Shown here: positions 9,461 to 18,619 of the stretch, one piece after another
How the letters are laid out: every line of letters starts with the position of its first letter
How positions within the stretch are numbered: position 1 is the first letter of the stretch
NCBI GenBank assembly: GCA_027489065.1
Contig: JAIYAM010000014.1
Span: forward strand, 56,395-120,394
Source: Erythrobacteraceae bacterium
GTDB lineage: Bacteria > Pseudomonadota > Alphaproteobacteria > Sphingomonadales > Sphingomonadaceae
Direction: 5' to 3'
DNA: 64,000 bases
Translations under genes and position numbers: made by a program
The notes under the pieces: model-generated
The model's input: only the letters and a program-made list of their open reading frames with translations
Database searches by the model: none
What the model was told of the DNA's origin: nothing

Positions 9461-10438
9461 ATGCCGCCTGCCTCGATCGAAGCAGTTTCCGGTGAGCACT
9501 CTCGCCCGGACGAAGAACCTGCGCTGGTCGCCAGCGTCGTCGTCACAACGTTTCGTCGTCAGGCGATGCTCGCAGAGCTACTCGACGCGTTATGTCCGCA
9601 GGTGAAAAGCAAGCCAGTGGAAGTCATCATCGTCGATAACTGTCCTTCCGCTAGTGCACACGAGATTGTTGAGGCACGCCAAGCTTCATTTCTGCGTTAC
9701 GAACATGAAATGCGTAGCGGCGTTGTCCACGCCCGCAATCGCGGCGTCGCGGCGGCGCTGGGGACCTATGTCATCTTCCTGGACGACGACGAACTCCCGG
9801 GCACGGGCTGGCTCGACGCATGGCTAACGCAAGCCGACGGCATCACCGATGTGAGCTTCGGGCGTATCGTACCGCGGTTGCTCGCCGCCTGCCCTGCCGG
9901 AATGAACCAGCTGGTTGAACAGAGTTTCCGCCGTGAGATGAACACCAGCACGAATGCAGACATCTCGCCTCGTTGGCCTTATCTCGGCACCGGCAACGCG
10001 ATGTTCCACAAACATCGGTGCTTTGACTCTTCTGCGCCCTTCGACGCCCGCTTCAATGCGCGAGGGGGGGAAGACGTTTGGTTGATCCGCGGCCTCGTGA
10101 CGCGGGGCTATCGCCTCATCTGGAACCATGATGCAGTCGTCGAGGAACTCGTGCCTTCGGATCGGATGATGGTCGCGTTTCTCGCGCAGCGTCGCTTCAA
10201 TCAAGGGCAGCTTCGATGCATCCTCAGCTTCGGCGAAGGTGGATATGCTGGGGTTCTGGGGGTCAGTATCTGGATGCTCGCTGGTGCCGTTCAGTCGCTG
10301 TGGAACGGAACGGCCGCAGCTTTGGCAAGCATTTTCGCCCCGCAACATGCGGCAGCCTTCCAATGTCGCGCCAGCGGGGGTCTTGGTAAGCTGCTATGGT
10401 GGCACCGGTCTCGCGTGAATGTCTACGGCAGCCACTGA
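9461..10438 (+). CDS. Glycosyltransferase family 2
   Basis: A 325-residue GT-A glycosyltransferase. SVVVTTFRRQAMLAELLDAL opens the nucleotide-binding fold, FLDDDELPG supplies the metal-binding Asp motif, and GGEDVWLIRGL is the downstream ED motif for the catalytic base. The C-terminal 70 residues include a hydrophobic stretch (GVLGVSIWMLAGAVQSLW) that may anchor it in the membrane. I chose the ATG at 9461; the frame is open to a TTG at 9362, but the extra 33 residues are Arg/Ala-rich and not family-like. It is 171 bases after the kinase gene and ends 6 bases from the convergent WecG-like gene. Confidence 0.85.
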   Translation: MPPASIEAVSGEHSRPDEEPALVASVVVTTFRRQAMLAELLDALCPQVKSKPVEVIIVDNCPSASAHEIVEARQASFLRYEHEMRSGVVHARNRGVAAALGTYVIFLDDDELPGTGWLDAWLTQADGITDVSFGRIVPRLLAACPAGMNQLVEQSFRREMNTSTNADISPRWPYLGTGNAMFHKHRCFDSSAPFDARFNARGGEDVWLIRGLVTRGYRLIWNHDAVVEELVPSDRMMVAFLAQRRFNQGQLRCILSFGEGGYAGVLGVSIWMLAGAVQSLWNGTAAALASIFAPQHAAAFQCRASGGLGKLLWWHRSRVNVYGSH

Positions 10439-10444
10439 GAGTCT

Positions 10445-11203
10445 TCAGGCACGCCATGCTGCAAAAATCGAGATGATTTTTGGCGCGTCGACCAAGTAGC
10501 GTCGCCATAGCCGGCGTGGCTCGGTCAGCAGCCGGAACGCCCATTCGAGGCCGGCTCGCTGCATCCACTTCGGAGCGCGCCGCTTGCGACCAAGCATGAA
10601 CTCGATCGAGGCACCGATGCAGAAGGCGACCCCCCTTGTGGTACCCCTGCACATGATCCGGTGCGCGATGATTTCGCTGCGCGGGGCGCCGATCGCGAAG
10701 AGGATGTAGTGCCAATTATCGCTCTGCAGAAATTCGGCGATGCGTTCGATCGCGGGCTCGTTCTCCAGAACGCCCATGGGCGGGATATACTGGACGATGT
10801 CGACATCCGGGAAGCGCACCTTGAGGTCTTGCGGCATGGCGGCATCGCCGCCAATCAGCGCCACCTTGCGGCCGTTAAGCCAGCCCTGTTCGAACAGCAG
10901 CATCGTGAGGTCGCTGCCGGGTAGGACGGTGAGACTAACTCCCCTTAACCACGCCAAGGCTCGCAGAATGCGACTGTCGCAAAGGCGCAGGCTTGCCGCC
11001 TGGTAGGCGCTCACGAACTCCTCAGTTACCCGTTCTGGATATGCCTTGCCCTGCAGCATTACGATATGCTCGACGTTCGGAGTGACCACTAGCGACATGC
11101 AAGGCGCTCGCGAAAGGCGGTCGAGGTTGGCTGCAACCGATTCGGCCGTAGCGTCCACCAGATCGAGACCAAGGAAGTTCAAGGTGCGCAGATTAGTCGA
11201 CAT
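10445..11203 (-). CDS. WecG/TagA/CpsF family glycosyltransferase (GT26)
   Basis: A GT26 enzyme that typically adds ManNAc or ManNAcA to a GlcNAc-diphospholipid. Visible family features are NFLGLDLVDATA at the N terminus, VVTPNVEHIVMLQG, the Arg/Asp patch CDSRILRAL, VALIGGD, and FAIGAPRSEIIAHR, with the C-terminal basic tail EWAFRLLTEPRRLWRRYLVDAP. That amphipathic tail is used for membrane association in the family. The open frame runs to 11713, but only the part from ATG 11203 (252 residues) or ATG 11230 (261) fits GT26; neither has a strong ribosome site. With WecB and WecC present it likely transfers ManNAcA. Confidence 0.85.
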   Translation of the reverse strand: MSTNLRTLNFLGLDLVDATAESVAANLDRLSRAPCMSLVVTPNVEHIVMLQGKAYPERVTEEFVSAYQAASLRLCDSRILRALAWLRGVSLTVLPGSDLTMLLFEQGWLNGRKVALIGGDAAMPQDLKVRFPDVDIVQYIPPMGVLENEPAIERIAEFLQSDNWHYILFAIGAPRSEIIAHRIMCRGTTRGVAFCIGASIEFMLGRKRRAPKWMQRAGLEWAFRLLTEPRRLWRRYLVDAPKIISIFAAWRA

Positions 11204-11606
11204 GCATGCACCAAGTGACGTTTTTCCCATTGCGAAGGTGAACAGCAGCCCGGCTTTCCCATCGGGGATGCCCACTCCGTAAGCTAATCGTTCAGAAAAC
11301 GACTTTTGTCGAAGAATATCTTTGTTCCGTCCCGCTTCCTGCACAGGTTGCGGCTTTTCCTTCTGGCGCCAAGGCGCACGCGTCGAACGGGTTCCGCTTG
11401 TCGCTCGCTTTGACCCGCATCCTCTTCGTACGACGGGGGAACGACAGAGGTTGCCAACAGGATCGACCACAGTGTTCAAAGGAGCGCATAATGCCCGCGA
11501 TAAGGGCAAGCTTTGCGACCGATGATCAGGCACAGCAATTTCGATTTTCCTACTCGTGTAATAGTGCATAACAGGAGCGCTCCAAGCCACTAGCGAGGAG
11601 TTATCC
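11204..11606. other. Intergenic region before the spike module, about 400 bp
   Basis: This region separates the WecG-like gene from the spike-module genes and is less GC-rich than its surroundings. The minus-strand open frame through it is an upstream extension of the WecG-like gene with no family character. It contains a 26-codon ORF with a strong ribosome site (11491-11571, listed separately). No integrase, tRNA or clear attachment repeat is visible. Confidence 0.4.
11491..11571 (+). CDS. Possible 26-residue leader or micro-ORF
   Basis: An ATG at 11491 is preceded by AAAGGAG with a 6-base gap, one of the best ribosome sites in the region. It opens a 26-codon frame ending in TAA at 11569-11571, 35 bases before the spike-base start. 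The peptide is polar with no membrane segment (MPAIRASFATDDQAQQF and so on). It could be a leader peptide of the three-gene module or chance. No homologue is recognised. Confidence 0.3.
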   Translation: MPAIRASFATDDQAQQFRFSYSCNSA

Positions 11607-11876
11607 ATGCCCTTCGACACCTTTGAAACTGCGATAGACAGCCCCATCGCTCCCGCCCGAAATGCATTCGCGATCACACCGAGCGACACTGCGGCTCTCC
11701 CTGCGCTCCCCAAGGCGATCTATGTCGGCAACGGCGGCAACATCGCGCTCCGCAGTGTCGATGGCACCCAGGACGTCGTCCTGTACAATGTCGCGAACGG
11801 GAGCATCCTCGACGTCCGGGCCAAGTACATTCGCGTCACAGGAACGACCGCGTTCAACCTGATCGGTCTTGCCTGA
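11607..11876 (+). CDS. Spike base protein-like (RCAP_Rcc01079 / GTA GhsA type)
   Basis: An 89-residue protein with the arrangement AFAITPSDTAALPALPKAIYVGNGG, then a DGTQDVVLYNV strand, then the RVTGTT tail. This matches my memory of the small spike-base family named after Rhodobacter capsulatus Rcc01079, part of the head spike of its gene transfer agent; related proteins occur in phages. GAGGAG lies 6 bases before the ATG. Its TGA overlaps the next ATG by one base, so base and fibre would be made together. The family call rests on motif resemblance without alignment. Confidence 0.6.
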   Translation: MPFDTFETAIDSPIAPARNAFAITPSDTAALPALPKAIYVGNGGNIALRSVDGTQDVVLYNVANGSILDVRAKYIRVTGTTAFNLIGLA

Positions 11877-14698
11877 TGCCGCGCTTCGGCTTCGGTAGAG
11901 GCAATGTGCGCCATTCAGCCGGCGCCGGAAGAATCGCGATAGGGTTGGAGATCGAGACGTGCGGGGTGAGGTTCACCTTTTCCGCGGCGCGGCCAGTCGG
12001 CCAGTACGCCAACGGCGACTGGTGGGTGCGCGGGCCGGTGACGATCACCGCGATCAGCCCGGCGAGCGCGCTTCACAACGGCCAGAACTGGGACGGCACG
12101 TCCTATTCGGGCCGCGTCATCAACGGGACCATGCTGAACCCGGGCAACCGCGTTTATGCCGCCGGGGGCCTGCTGGCGAACAACGCGACCAACACCGTGC
12201 AGGGCTGGGACACGCTAACCGCCACTAGTACGCAGAACGCCGTCTACAGCGCCGCCGCCAATGTCGATCCGGGGGCGACCGGCACGCCGCTAGTGGTGGC
12301 GAGCGGCAGCGTGGTCAAGTTCGTATCTCGCCTAACCGGTCTGCCGTCCGGCAACCGACCGGTCGGCGCGGACATGGTTGTGCTGACAGTGGTGGACGCG
12401 ATCCCCGCGCCCGACGCGATCCGCCCCGGCGTCTCGACCGCAGAAACCAAGGCTTCGCGCATCCGCCTGTCCGATGTGAACCTCGGCGTGTTCCAGAACC
12501 TTGCACCGACCGCCAACGCCCCGACCTTCGAACAGGCTATGGCGTGGGTCAGACGCTACATTGAAACCTCGATGCCGGACAGCGTGAACAACGGAAACGC
12601 CAAGGCCACCAACAATCACCGCGAATATGGCCGCGAGATCGCCAATGACCTGCACCGCTCACTGCTGTGCCTGCACCTGTCGAGCTTCACGGGCGTGCAG
12701 AAGCGGCAGCTGCTCGCGGGCTTCGCCACAATCGCGGAAGACATTATCTCGCGCGCCGAAGAGGGGAGTGTCACCCCGCCTGATGGGGGCGGGAACCAGT
12801 GGAAACTGGCGCTCCTCTACTGCCTCGCGGCTTCGCTCGGCGACAAGGTGCCCGCCGCGTGGACGACCTACCTGTCTCCTGCGCAGAATCTGATCTGGGG
12901 CGAGAACACACAGATGTTCACGGTCACGCCATATGACGTGGCAATGCCGCGCAAGACCAGCGATGGCCGCCCGCGCTCGCCCTACACCACCCAAATGCTC
13001 GGCAGCGTGGATTGGGGAACGGCGCCGATCGTCTCCCCGGACGGCAACCACTCGCAGTGGGACACCAGCACCACCGATCTGCTCTACCGCTCCAACGTCG
13101 GCTATTCGTCGGTGCTGCCGGGGATGCTCGCGGTCGAACTGACGACGGGTGCGAAGGCGCTGTGGCAGTTCCCGCAGCGCTGGCTCTACTACAACACCAT
13201 GTGGCCGCGGCGCACGGAAGGGCCGGGGATCGCGGGGGGCAACAAGATCCTGCCCTTCCCGCTCGAGATGCTTGAGGCTTATCGAACACCAGTCTCTGCC
13301 GCTCCGGTTGTTGCCGAAGCGACCGTGCGCGGGGCAGACCTTTGGCTGCGCTGCGACATCTCGCTGACCGATAATGTGGCCGCGCCCGCAGCAAGCGCCT
13401 TTGCCGTGCTCGTCAACGGGGTAGCCCGCACCGTCACCGCGACGACGGTGTGGCGGCAGAACGTGGGCCTCACGCTCGCTTCACCCACTACCCATGCTGA
13501 CGTGGTGACCGTGGCCTACACCACTCCAGGCTCCAACCGGGTGCGCAGCGCCGACGGGGTGAGCCTTGCCAGCTTCAGCGCCCGCGCCGTCACCAATCGG
13601 AACGACAGGTTCGGCGGCACCAACACCTCTTTCCCTGTGGTGCGCTTCATGCCCGGCGTGCAGCGCCAGACGGTGTATTCGGGCGGCACGCTCGCGCCTG
13701 CCGATGCGGGACAAGGCACGATCGCACTGCTGCGGTTCCGCTTCCCGGCTGCGCCCGCCGTCGACACCACGATCTTCGGCACCCTTTCCGGCAACGCCGG
13801 CTTTCGCATCTTGCTTCTGACGACCCGCCGCTTGCAGTTCATTTTCGCGAACGCCGCAGGCACGACCATCGGGAGCTTCAGCACGCCGGTGCTCAGCGCG
13901 GATACCGACTACGACATTCTGGCCTCGATCGACGTGACCCAAGCGACCGCCGCGGCGGGCCTCAGCTGCTTCATCAACGGAACGGCGCAGACCCTGCAGC
14001 TGGGCGGATGGAGCGGCGGGGCCGGTGTCGTGATCGGGTGGGCCCGCGACAATTCGTTCCCCTATGTCTGGAATCGGGGCGGGGCCATCACCTTCGACCT
14101 TGGCGCGTTCTGGCTCGACGCCACGACGCGGGTGGATATCACCAGCGCGGCCGAGCGCGCCAAGTTCGGTCCGTCGGCTATCGGCTCGCGCGGCGAGGGG
14201 GTAACGGGTTCGATCCCCGCGCAGTTCCACGCAGGCAACGCGGGCCAATGGAACGACCTCTATGGCATGAACCGGGGCAGCAGCCCGGTCCGCTTCTTCC
14301 CGAACTTCAGCACGATCAGCCTCGGCAACCTCGTCGGCGTGGGCGAGCAGCAGGAATGGGGCGTCACCCCGCCGCCCAGCGTCGCCAACGTCAGCGCCAG
14401 CGTCCAGATTGGAAGCCCTGGGCACGCCATAACTTTGCTCCCGTCGGGGATCTTCAACAACCTCGCCATCGCCATCGGGCCGAGCAAGGGCACCGTCTCA
14501 CTCAGCGGCTCGACCGCAACCTACACGCCGAATGCAGGCTACTCCGGCCCCGACAGCTTCACCTACACCGCCACCGGCCCCGGCGGCACCTCAAGCCCGG
14601 CAACGGTGAGCGTCAACGTGATGCCCGTCCAGACGACCGCCGACAACACCAGCTGGACCGCCGACAGCTCCACCATCACCGCAGACAGGACGAACTGA
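11876..14698 (+). CDS. Large multidomain spike or fibre protein
   Basis: A 940-residue protein with no signal peptide. Residues 1-130 are beta-rich. About 220-450 is a helical region (for example NNHREYGREIANDLHRSL) that recalls the alpha-toroid of polysaccharide-degrading enzymes, but I see no catalytic residues I can name. About 470-575 resembles a SWM/SwmB repeat (ASAFAVLVNGVARTVTATTV). About 590-790 is a LamG/concanavalin-like region. About 855-925 is a bacterial Ig-like domain (YTPNAGYSGPDSFTYTA). Carbohydrate binding is likely. The order after the small spike base mirrors GhsA-GhsB of gene transfer agents, where the second protein binds recipient capsule. Start coupling: TGATG with the preceding gene. 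Confidence 0.6.
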   Translation: MPRFGFGRGNVRHSAGAGRIAIGLEIETCGVRFTFSAARPVGQYANGDWWVRGPVTITAISPASALHNGQNWDGTSYSGRVINGTMLNPGNRVYAAGGLLANNATNTVQGWDTLTATSTQNAVYSAAANVDPGATGTPLVVASGSVVKFVSRLTGLPSGNRPVGADMVVLTVVDAIPAPDAIRPGVSTAETKASRIRLSDVNLGVFQNLAPTANAPTFEQAMAWVRRYIETSMPDSVNNGNAKATNNHREYGREIANDLHRSLLCLHLSSFTGVQKRQLLAGFATIAEDIISRAEEGSVTPPDGGGNQWKLALLYCLAASLGDKVPAAWTTYLSPAQNLIWGENTQMFTVTPYDVAMPRKTSDGRPRSPYTTQMLGSVDWGTAPIVSPDGNHSQWDTSTTDLLYRSNVGYSSVLPGMLAVELTTGAKALWQFPQRWLYYNTMWPRRTEGPGIAGGNKILPFPLEMLEAYRTPVSAAPVVAEATVRGADLWLRCDISLTDNVAAPAASAFAVLVNGVARTVTATTVWRQNVGLTLASPTTHADVVTVAYTTPGSNRVRSADGVSLASFSARAVTNRNDRFGGTNTSFPVVRFMPGVQRQTVYSGGTLAPADAGQGTIALLRFRFPAAPAVDTTIFGTLSGNAGFRILLLTTRRLQFIFANAAGTTIGSFSTPVLSADTDYDILASIDVTQATAAAGLSCFINGTAQTLQLGGWSGGAGVVIGWARDNSFPYVWNRGGAITFDLGAFWLDATTRVDITSAAERAKFGPSAIGSRGEGVTGSIPAQFHAGNAGQWNDLYGMNRGSSPVRFFPNFSTISLGNLVGVGEQQEWGVTPPPSVANVSASVQIGSPGHAITLLPSGIFNNLAIAIGPSKGTVSLSGSTATYTPNAGYSGPDSFTYTATGPGGTSSPATVSVNVMPVQTTADNTSWTADSSTITADRTN

Positions 14699-14699
14699 C

Positions 14700-15494
14700 A
14701 TGACAAGGCAAATCATCAACATCGGTGCCGCTCCCAACGACGGGACCGGCACGCCCGGGCGAGGAGCCTTCGACGCGATCAATCAGAACTTCGCCGAACT
14801 CTACGCCGCAACCGCGTTATGGGATCGCTGGCAGGAGGCGAACTTCGGCAACAGCGGCGCGTCGTCGAACCCCATGTGGTCGGGGCTGGCGATTGCCTCG
14901 GGGACCAATACCAGCGGCCCGCCCGCCGCCGCTCTGACCGGCATCGCGCGCTATGGCCTTCGCCTCATGTCCAGCGCCTCGGCGAATAGCGGCTATCGCT
15001 ACCAGACCGTGTCGCTGGCAACGGACTGGTTCGGGCAGATCGACCACAAGTTCCGCTGCCAGTATCAGCCCGTCACCGCCTTTACCAACCGTCTGGTGCG
15101 GCTCGGCTACCTCGACACCTCCGACCAGAATGATGCGGTCGACGGGGCCTATTTCGAACTCAGCGGCTCGACTTGCTCGGCCAAGACGGCCAGCAATTCT
15201 GTGCGGACAGCGGCTGCGACGACGCTGGCTCTGACGCTGAACACCCTCTACACCTTCGACATCGAGGCCAACGCGGCGGGCACTTCGGTGCGGTTCCGGG
15301 TCTGGGCGGGGACGAACACGAACCCGGTGTTCGACGAGACGATCACCAGCAACATCCCGACCAGCTCGGGCCGCGCCTTCGGCAGCGGGATCGTGGCTAC
15401 CAGCAACAACCTCGCCGCGGAGGACATCGGCGTACTTTACACCTTGGGCGAGGGCACCGTTTCGGGCTTCCTTCGCCGCTGCGGCGGGTGGTGA
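14700..15494 (+). CDS. Phage tail-fibre-like protein
   Basis: A 264-residue protein that begins IINIGAAPNDGTGTPGRGAFD and continues AINQNFAELY. This N-terminal element is characteristic of phage tail and baseplate fibres, where it mediates attachment to the virion. The remainder (about residues 45-255) is Ser/Thr/Asn-rich beta-sheet sequence of concanavalin-like style, with a short tail GFLRRCGGW. It starts one base after the stop of the large fibre gene. No chaperone or lysis gene accompanies it. It is the strongest evidence that the 11607-15494 module is virion-derived; a cell-surface adhesin is the alternative. Confidence 0.6.
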   Translation: MTRQIINIGAAPNDGTGTPGRGAFDAINQNFAELYAATALWDRWQEANFGNSGASSNPMWSGLAIASGTNTSGPPAAALTGIARYGLRLMSSASANSGYRYQTVSLATDWFGQIDHKFRCQYQPVTAFTNRLVRLGYLDTSDQNDAVDGAYFELSGSTCSAKTASNSVRTAAATTLALTLNTLYTFDIEANAAGTSVRFRVWAGTNTNPVFDETITSNIPTSSGRAFGSGIVATSNNLAAEDIGVLYTLGEGTVSGFLRRCGGW

Positions 15495-15573
15495 CAAGCA
15501 CCTGCCGCGCGTGAAGTTCGTGCGCCGCTTGAGCCTGCCGGCCGCGATGACATTCGTGGCTGATTTGCCGGCT

Positions 15574-15613
15574 CGGGCGGCCCGGCTTCCCCTCTGCGGG
15601 GAGCGGGCGCCCG
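15574..15613. terminator. Long hairpin between convergent genes
   Basis: CGGGCG at 15574-15579 pairs with CGCCCG at 15608-15613. Inner blocks CCCG/CGGG and TTCCCC/GGGGAG extend the stem around the loop TCTGC, giving roughly 16 pairs with small bulges. It lies between the convergent ends of the fibre-like gene and the polymerase-like gene. There is no T-run on either side, so it could be a bidirectional terminator or an RNA-stabilising structure. Confidence 0.45.
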
Positions 15614-15651
15614 AATTCCGAACGTAGATTGCGCAATACTCTGGACCGGCC

Positions 15652-17085
15652 TTACCCGACGAGGCTTTCGGTCCCTCCGCCGAAACTCCCGCGCTCCGGC
15701 TGCACGGGCTGGCGCGATTCGTGGAGTGCCTTGCGCCTGAGCATCATGGCCATCTGCCGGTCCGCCTTCACCCGGTATTCCGCCCAGCTCGCCATCGAAG
15801 CGAGGAAGCCGAGGTAAGTCATGAACACTACCGAACCTGCGCTGTAGAACGTAACGGTCTGCCCGACGACCAGGTAGACGAACACGGCCATGTTTATTCC
15901 GACCAGCATCTTCCGGCTTTGCGGCTCGACAAGATTCATGAGCCGTCCCACTTTGATCATCCCAAAGATGATCGCCGCCAGCAGCGCGAGTGGCACCGCG
16001 ATTCCGTATACGATACCCAGCGCCAGGAAGTGAGCGTCGATGCTCTCTGTCATCCAGTCCAGGCGTTCCCATTGCCCATAGCCGACGCCAAAAAGGGGAT
16101 GCTTCTCGATGCTCGCGGTGCCGTAACGCCAGATCAGGATCCTGTAATATGCGGTTTGCGGCGACAATGTCATGCGTGCGAGGACTGGAACGAGCCCGTT
16201 GGTCGATGCCAGATGCAGAACGGTCAAGATCATCGTCAGAACGGCGATCACCGTCCACCAAGAGAGCTTCGGAATGTAGGGCAGAACGCGGTTTATCCCG
16301 ATTGCGGCAATCATCAAAGTGACAGCAAGAAAGGCTGCAGAGCTGAGCGAGAATAGCCCGCAAAGCGACACAACCACGCCAAGCACGAGAGGCCAGCCAC
16401 GCAAACCGCTGTAGTAGTAAAGGGGCAAGAGCCCCGTCATGATCGTCCCACCGAGGATCGGGTGATCGAACGGACCATAGGCGCGCAGAAGGCCAAGGCG
16501 CAACTCACTCCTTAGCTGTATCTGGCCAATAACCTCGCCACCATAGTAAGAGCTCATGTTGCCGAAGATCGACGTTGCCAATGGCCTTAGCAGCAGACGC
16601 CCCGAGATGCTTTCGGCGGCCATCACGACCGCCGCGAACATCAGCCCGGGTAGAATAAGGATGAGGAAACGCCGCAGATCATTCGGCGTGACGATACTTG
16701 CGCGAGCGACGAAATAGGCAAGACCCGTATCGATGGCGACACCGAGCCCGCGGATGAGCCCCTGCTGGAGGCCGTAGTGGGACATGAAGGAAAGCACGAT
16801 CCAGAACGACATGAGGGCAATCCCGATGTCGATCCGGTTCAGGAAGCCGCGCGAGTCCTTGATGGTCATCCAAAGCGCGGGAATGGACCCTACGATCACG
16901 CCCAGACGGTAACCGTACAGTCGTACGCCGAACAGACTGAATTCGGTTTCCGGCGGCAAAAACAGAAACGCGTAGAAAACGATGAGCAGCGGAATGAGGA
17001 CTACGATCGGCCTAGGGACAATCGAGGCCTGCGGCCGGCGGAGCCGTAGCGGCGCGGCTGGCAGGCTCGGCGCGAAATCAGGCAT
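15652..17085 (-). CDS. O-antigen/EPS polymerase-like membrane protein (Wzy type)
   Basis: A 477-residue polytopic protein with about a dozen hydrophobic segments, from PIVVLIPLLIVFYAFLFL to VVFMTYLGFLASM. A large periplasmic loop contains RILIWRYGTASIEKHPLFGVG, the usual Wzy_C/O-antigen-ligase motif (h-x-G-x-G). It probably joins repeat units at the periplasmic face. TAGGAA lies about 8 bases before the ATG at 17085, which is why I prefer it to the longer frame from 17199. The flippase gene lies 94 bases upstream on the same strand. Sequence alone cannot separate polymerase from ligase. Confidence 0.8.
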   Translation of the reverse strand: MPDFAPSLPAAPLRLRRPQASIVPRPIVVLIPLLIVFYAFLFLPPETEFSLFGVRLYGYRLGVIVGSIPALWMTIKDSRGFLNRIDIGIALMSFWIVLSFMSHYGLQQGLIRGLGVAIDTGLAYFVARASIVTPNDLRRFLILILPGLMFAAVVMAAESISGRLLLRPLATSIFGNMSSYYGGEVIGQIQLRSELRLGLLRAYGPFDHPILGGTIMTGLLPLYYYSGLRGWPLVLGVVVSLCGLFSLSSAAFLAVTLMIAAIGINRVLPYIPKLSWWTVIAVLTMILTVLHLASTNGLVPVLARMTLSPQTAYYRILIWRYGTASIEKHPLFGVGYGQWERLDWMTESIDAHFLALGIVYGIAVPLALLAAIIFGMIKVGRLMNLVEPQSRKMLVGINMAVFVYLVVGQTVTFYSAGSVVFMTYLGFLASMASWAEYRVKADRQMAMMLRRKALHESRQPVQPERGSFGGGTESLVG

Positions 17086-17179
17086 TGCGGTTCCTAGATG
17101 CTGGCCAAGCCCTGCAGAACACGGTGCCCGAGCCGAGGCGGGTTTGATAAGCCAGAACTCGCCATCCTTCAAGTCGGCA

Positions 17180-18619
17180 TCAGCGCCGCAAGCGCGCATT
17201 CACCCAGCTGCGGGCATCGTCAGGCATTTGTCGCCACGTCGCAGCCAGCAGCGCAAAACAGAAGCCGGTCGCTCCCGCAAGTGCGCTCGGCCAATCGCGC
17301 ATCCATGGTGCCGTGACCATGGCTCCGGCAATCAGCAGCGCCGGAGCAGCAAGTCGGGTGAGGACCTGCCGGGTGGCGAACCCTGCCTTTCGGAACAGCA
17401 GCCCGCAATCGAGCGCCATCCGCAGCGCCATCGCCAGCGCCACGCCGTAGAGCCCGAAGGCCGTGCCGAAGCTGTATAGCATCGCGGCGTAAATCGGCAG
17501 CTCCACTGAGTGCAGCAGCGCCGTAAAGCGCGGATTGCCGCGCGCATGGATCAGCGCATATGGCACATTCGCGAGCGCGTTGGTCCAGACGCCGATGATG
17601 CTGATCTGACCGACGAGGATAGAACGCTGGTCGAGCCCCGCACCCAGCCACAGCTCGAGCAGGGGCGCGGCAAGACAGATCATGCCGATCACGATGAAGC
17701 CGAACAGCTGTCCGACCAGCACCACCGCGGCCTTGCCGAGCCGCGCGGATTCGAGCTGGTCATGCGCGGCAAGGCGGGGAAACAGCGCCTGCACAATGGC
17801 CATCGGGAACAGCACCGTGCGCATCGTGATCTGCATTGGTACGGTGTAGGCGGTAACCGCCGCTGCCCCAAGTACCGCACCCACGACCACACGGTCGGCC
17901 ATGGTCATGAACGGGCCGATGATCGCGGTTAGCATGATCCAGCTCCCGAACGAGAACAAATGCTTGAGCTGCATGCGCGAGGGGTTGAAGGGCTGGCGGT
18001 GCAGGAAGACCGCGGCCATGTTTCCGACCATCAGCGCAAGCCCCACCAGCCGCCCGAAAATCGACGCACCGAGCACCCAGGCGAAGTGGTTTGAGTAGCT
18101 CGCCGCCACCACCAGCGGGATAACCTGCGAGAGGAGGTTGCTCATCGTCGTCCCGATCGCCACCACCCCGAATCGCTCCAGCCCCGCAAGCGCACCAGAG
18201 GCGACGCCGGTCAGCATGATGATCGGCACACACAACGCGAACAGCCAGGTCCCCGACAGCACCTCGGCGCGCAAGGCCGGAGCCGCGTCGAAATAGGAGC
18301 GGAAGAACACCTCCGCCACGAGATAGACCAAAACGCCGCCGATCAGCGAGATGAGGCTCGCCCCGGCGAGCGCCGACCATACCACACCGGCGCGCTCCTC
18401 TCCGGTCGACTTGCCCATCGAGGAGAGGCGCTGCGTCAGCGCGCGACCGAGCCCGAAATCGGCCTGGCCGAAATAGCCGAGCAGCACGAACGCCACCAGC
18501 AGCGCCCCGTAGCGCTCCGGCCCGATCAGCATGATGAAGAACGGCACGGTCACGATCGTCACCAACACGGCGACGATCGGTGGGACCAAATTGAAGACAG
18601 TATTCTTCGCTAGCGCCAT
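17180..18619 (-). CDS. Wzx-type oligosaccharide flippase
   Basis: A 479-residue member of the MATE-like/MOP polysaccharide transporter family. It shows 12 or more membrane segments, starting KNTVFNLVPPIVAVLVTIVTVP, and a typical GYFGQADFGLGRALTQRLS stretch after helix 2. It would flip the undecaprenyl-linked repeat across the inner membrane. The ATG at 18619 is preferred over the TTG one codon earlier. The ATG overlaps, in a TGATG, the stop of a 76-codon frame of unknown status. Downstream, on the same strand, is the Wzy-like gene, its functional partner. Confidence 0.88.
   Translation of the reverse strand: MALAKNTVFNLVPPIVAVLVTIVTVPFFIMLIGPERYGALLVAFVLLGYFGQADFGLGRALTQRLSSMGKSTGEERAGVVWSALAGASLISLIGGVLVYLVAEVFFRSYFDAAPALRAEVLSGTWLFALCVPIIMLTGVASGALAGLERFGVVAIGTTMSNLLSQVIPLVVAASYSNHFAWVLGASIFGRLVGLALMVGNMAAVFLHRQPFNPSRMQLKHLFSFGSWIMLTAIIGPFMTMADRVVVGAVLGAAAVTAYTVPMQITMRTVLFPMAIVQALFPRLAAHDQLESARLGKAAVVLVGQLFGFIVIGMICLAAPLLELWLGAGLDQRSILVGQISIIGVWTNALANVPYALIHARGNPRFTALLHSVELPIYAAMLYSFGTAFGLYGVALAMALRMALDCGLLFRKAGFATRQVLTRLAAPALLIAGAMVTAPWMRDWPSALAGATGFCFALLAATWRQMPDDARSWVNARLRR

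Noticed and set aside
10445..11713. 422-residue version of the WecG-like protein
   Set aside because: The first 160 or so residues are low-complexity and the family domain starts at 11203-11230.
11607..15494. Complete prophage
   Set aside because: No integrase, terminase, capsid, tail-tube or lysis genes and no attachment repeats were seen; only spike/fibre-like genes are present.
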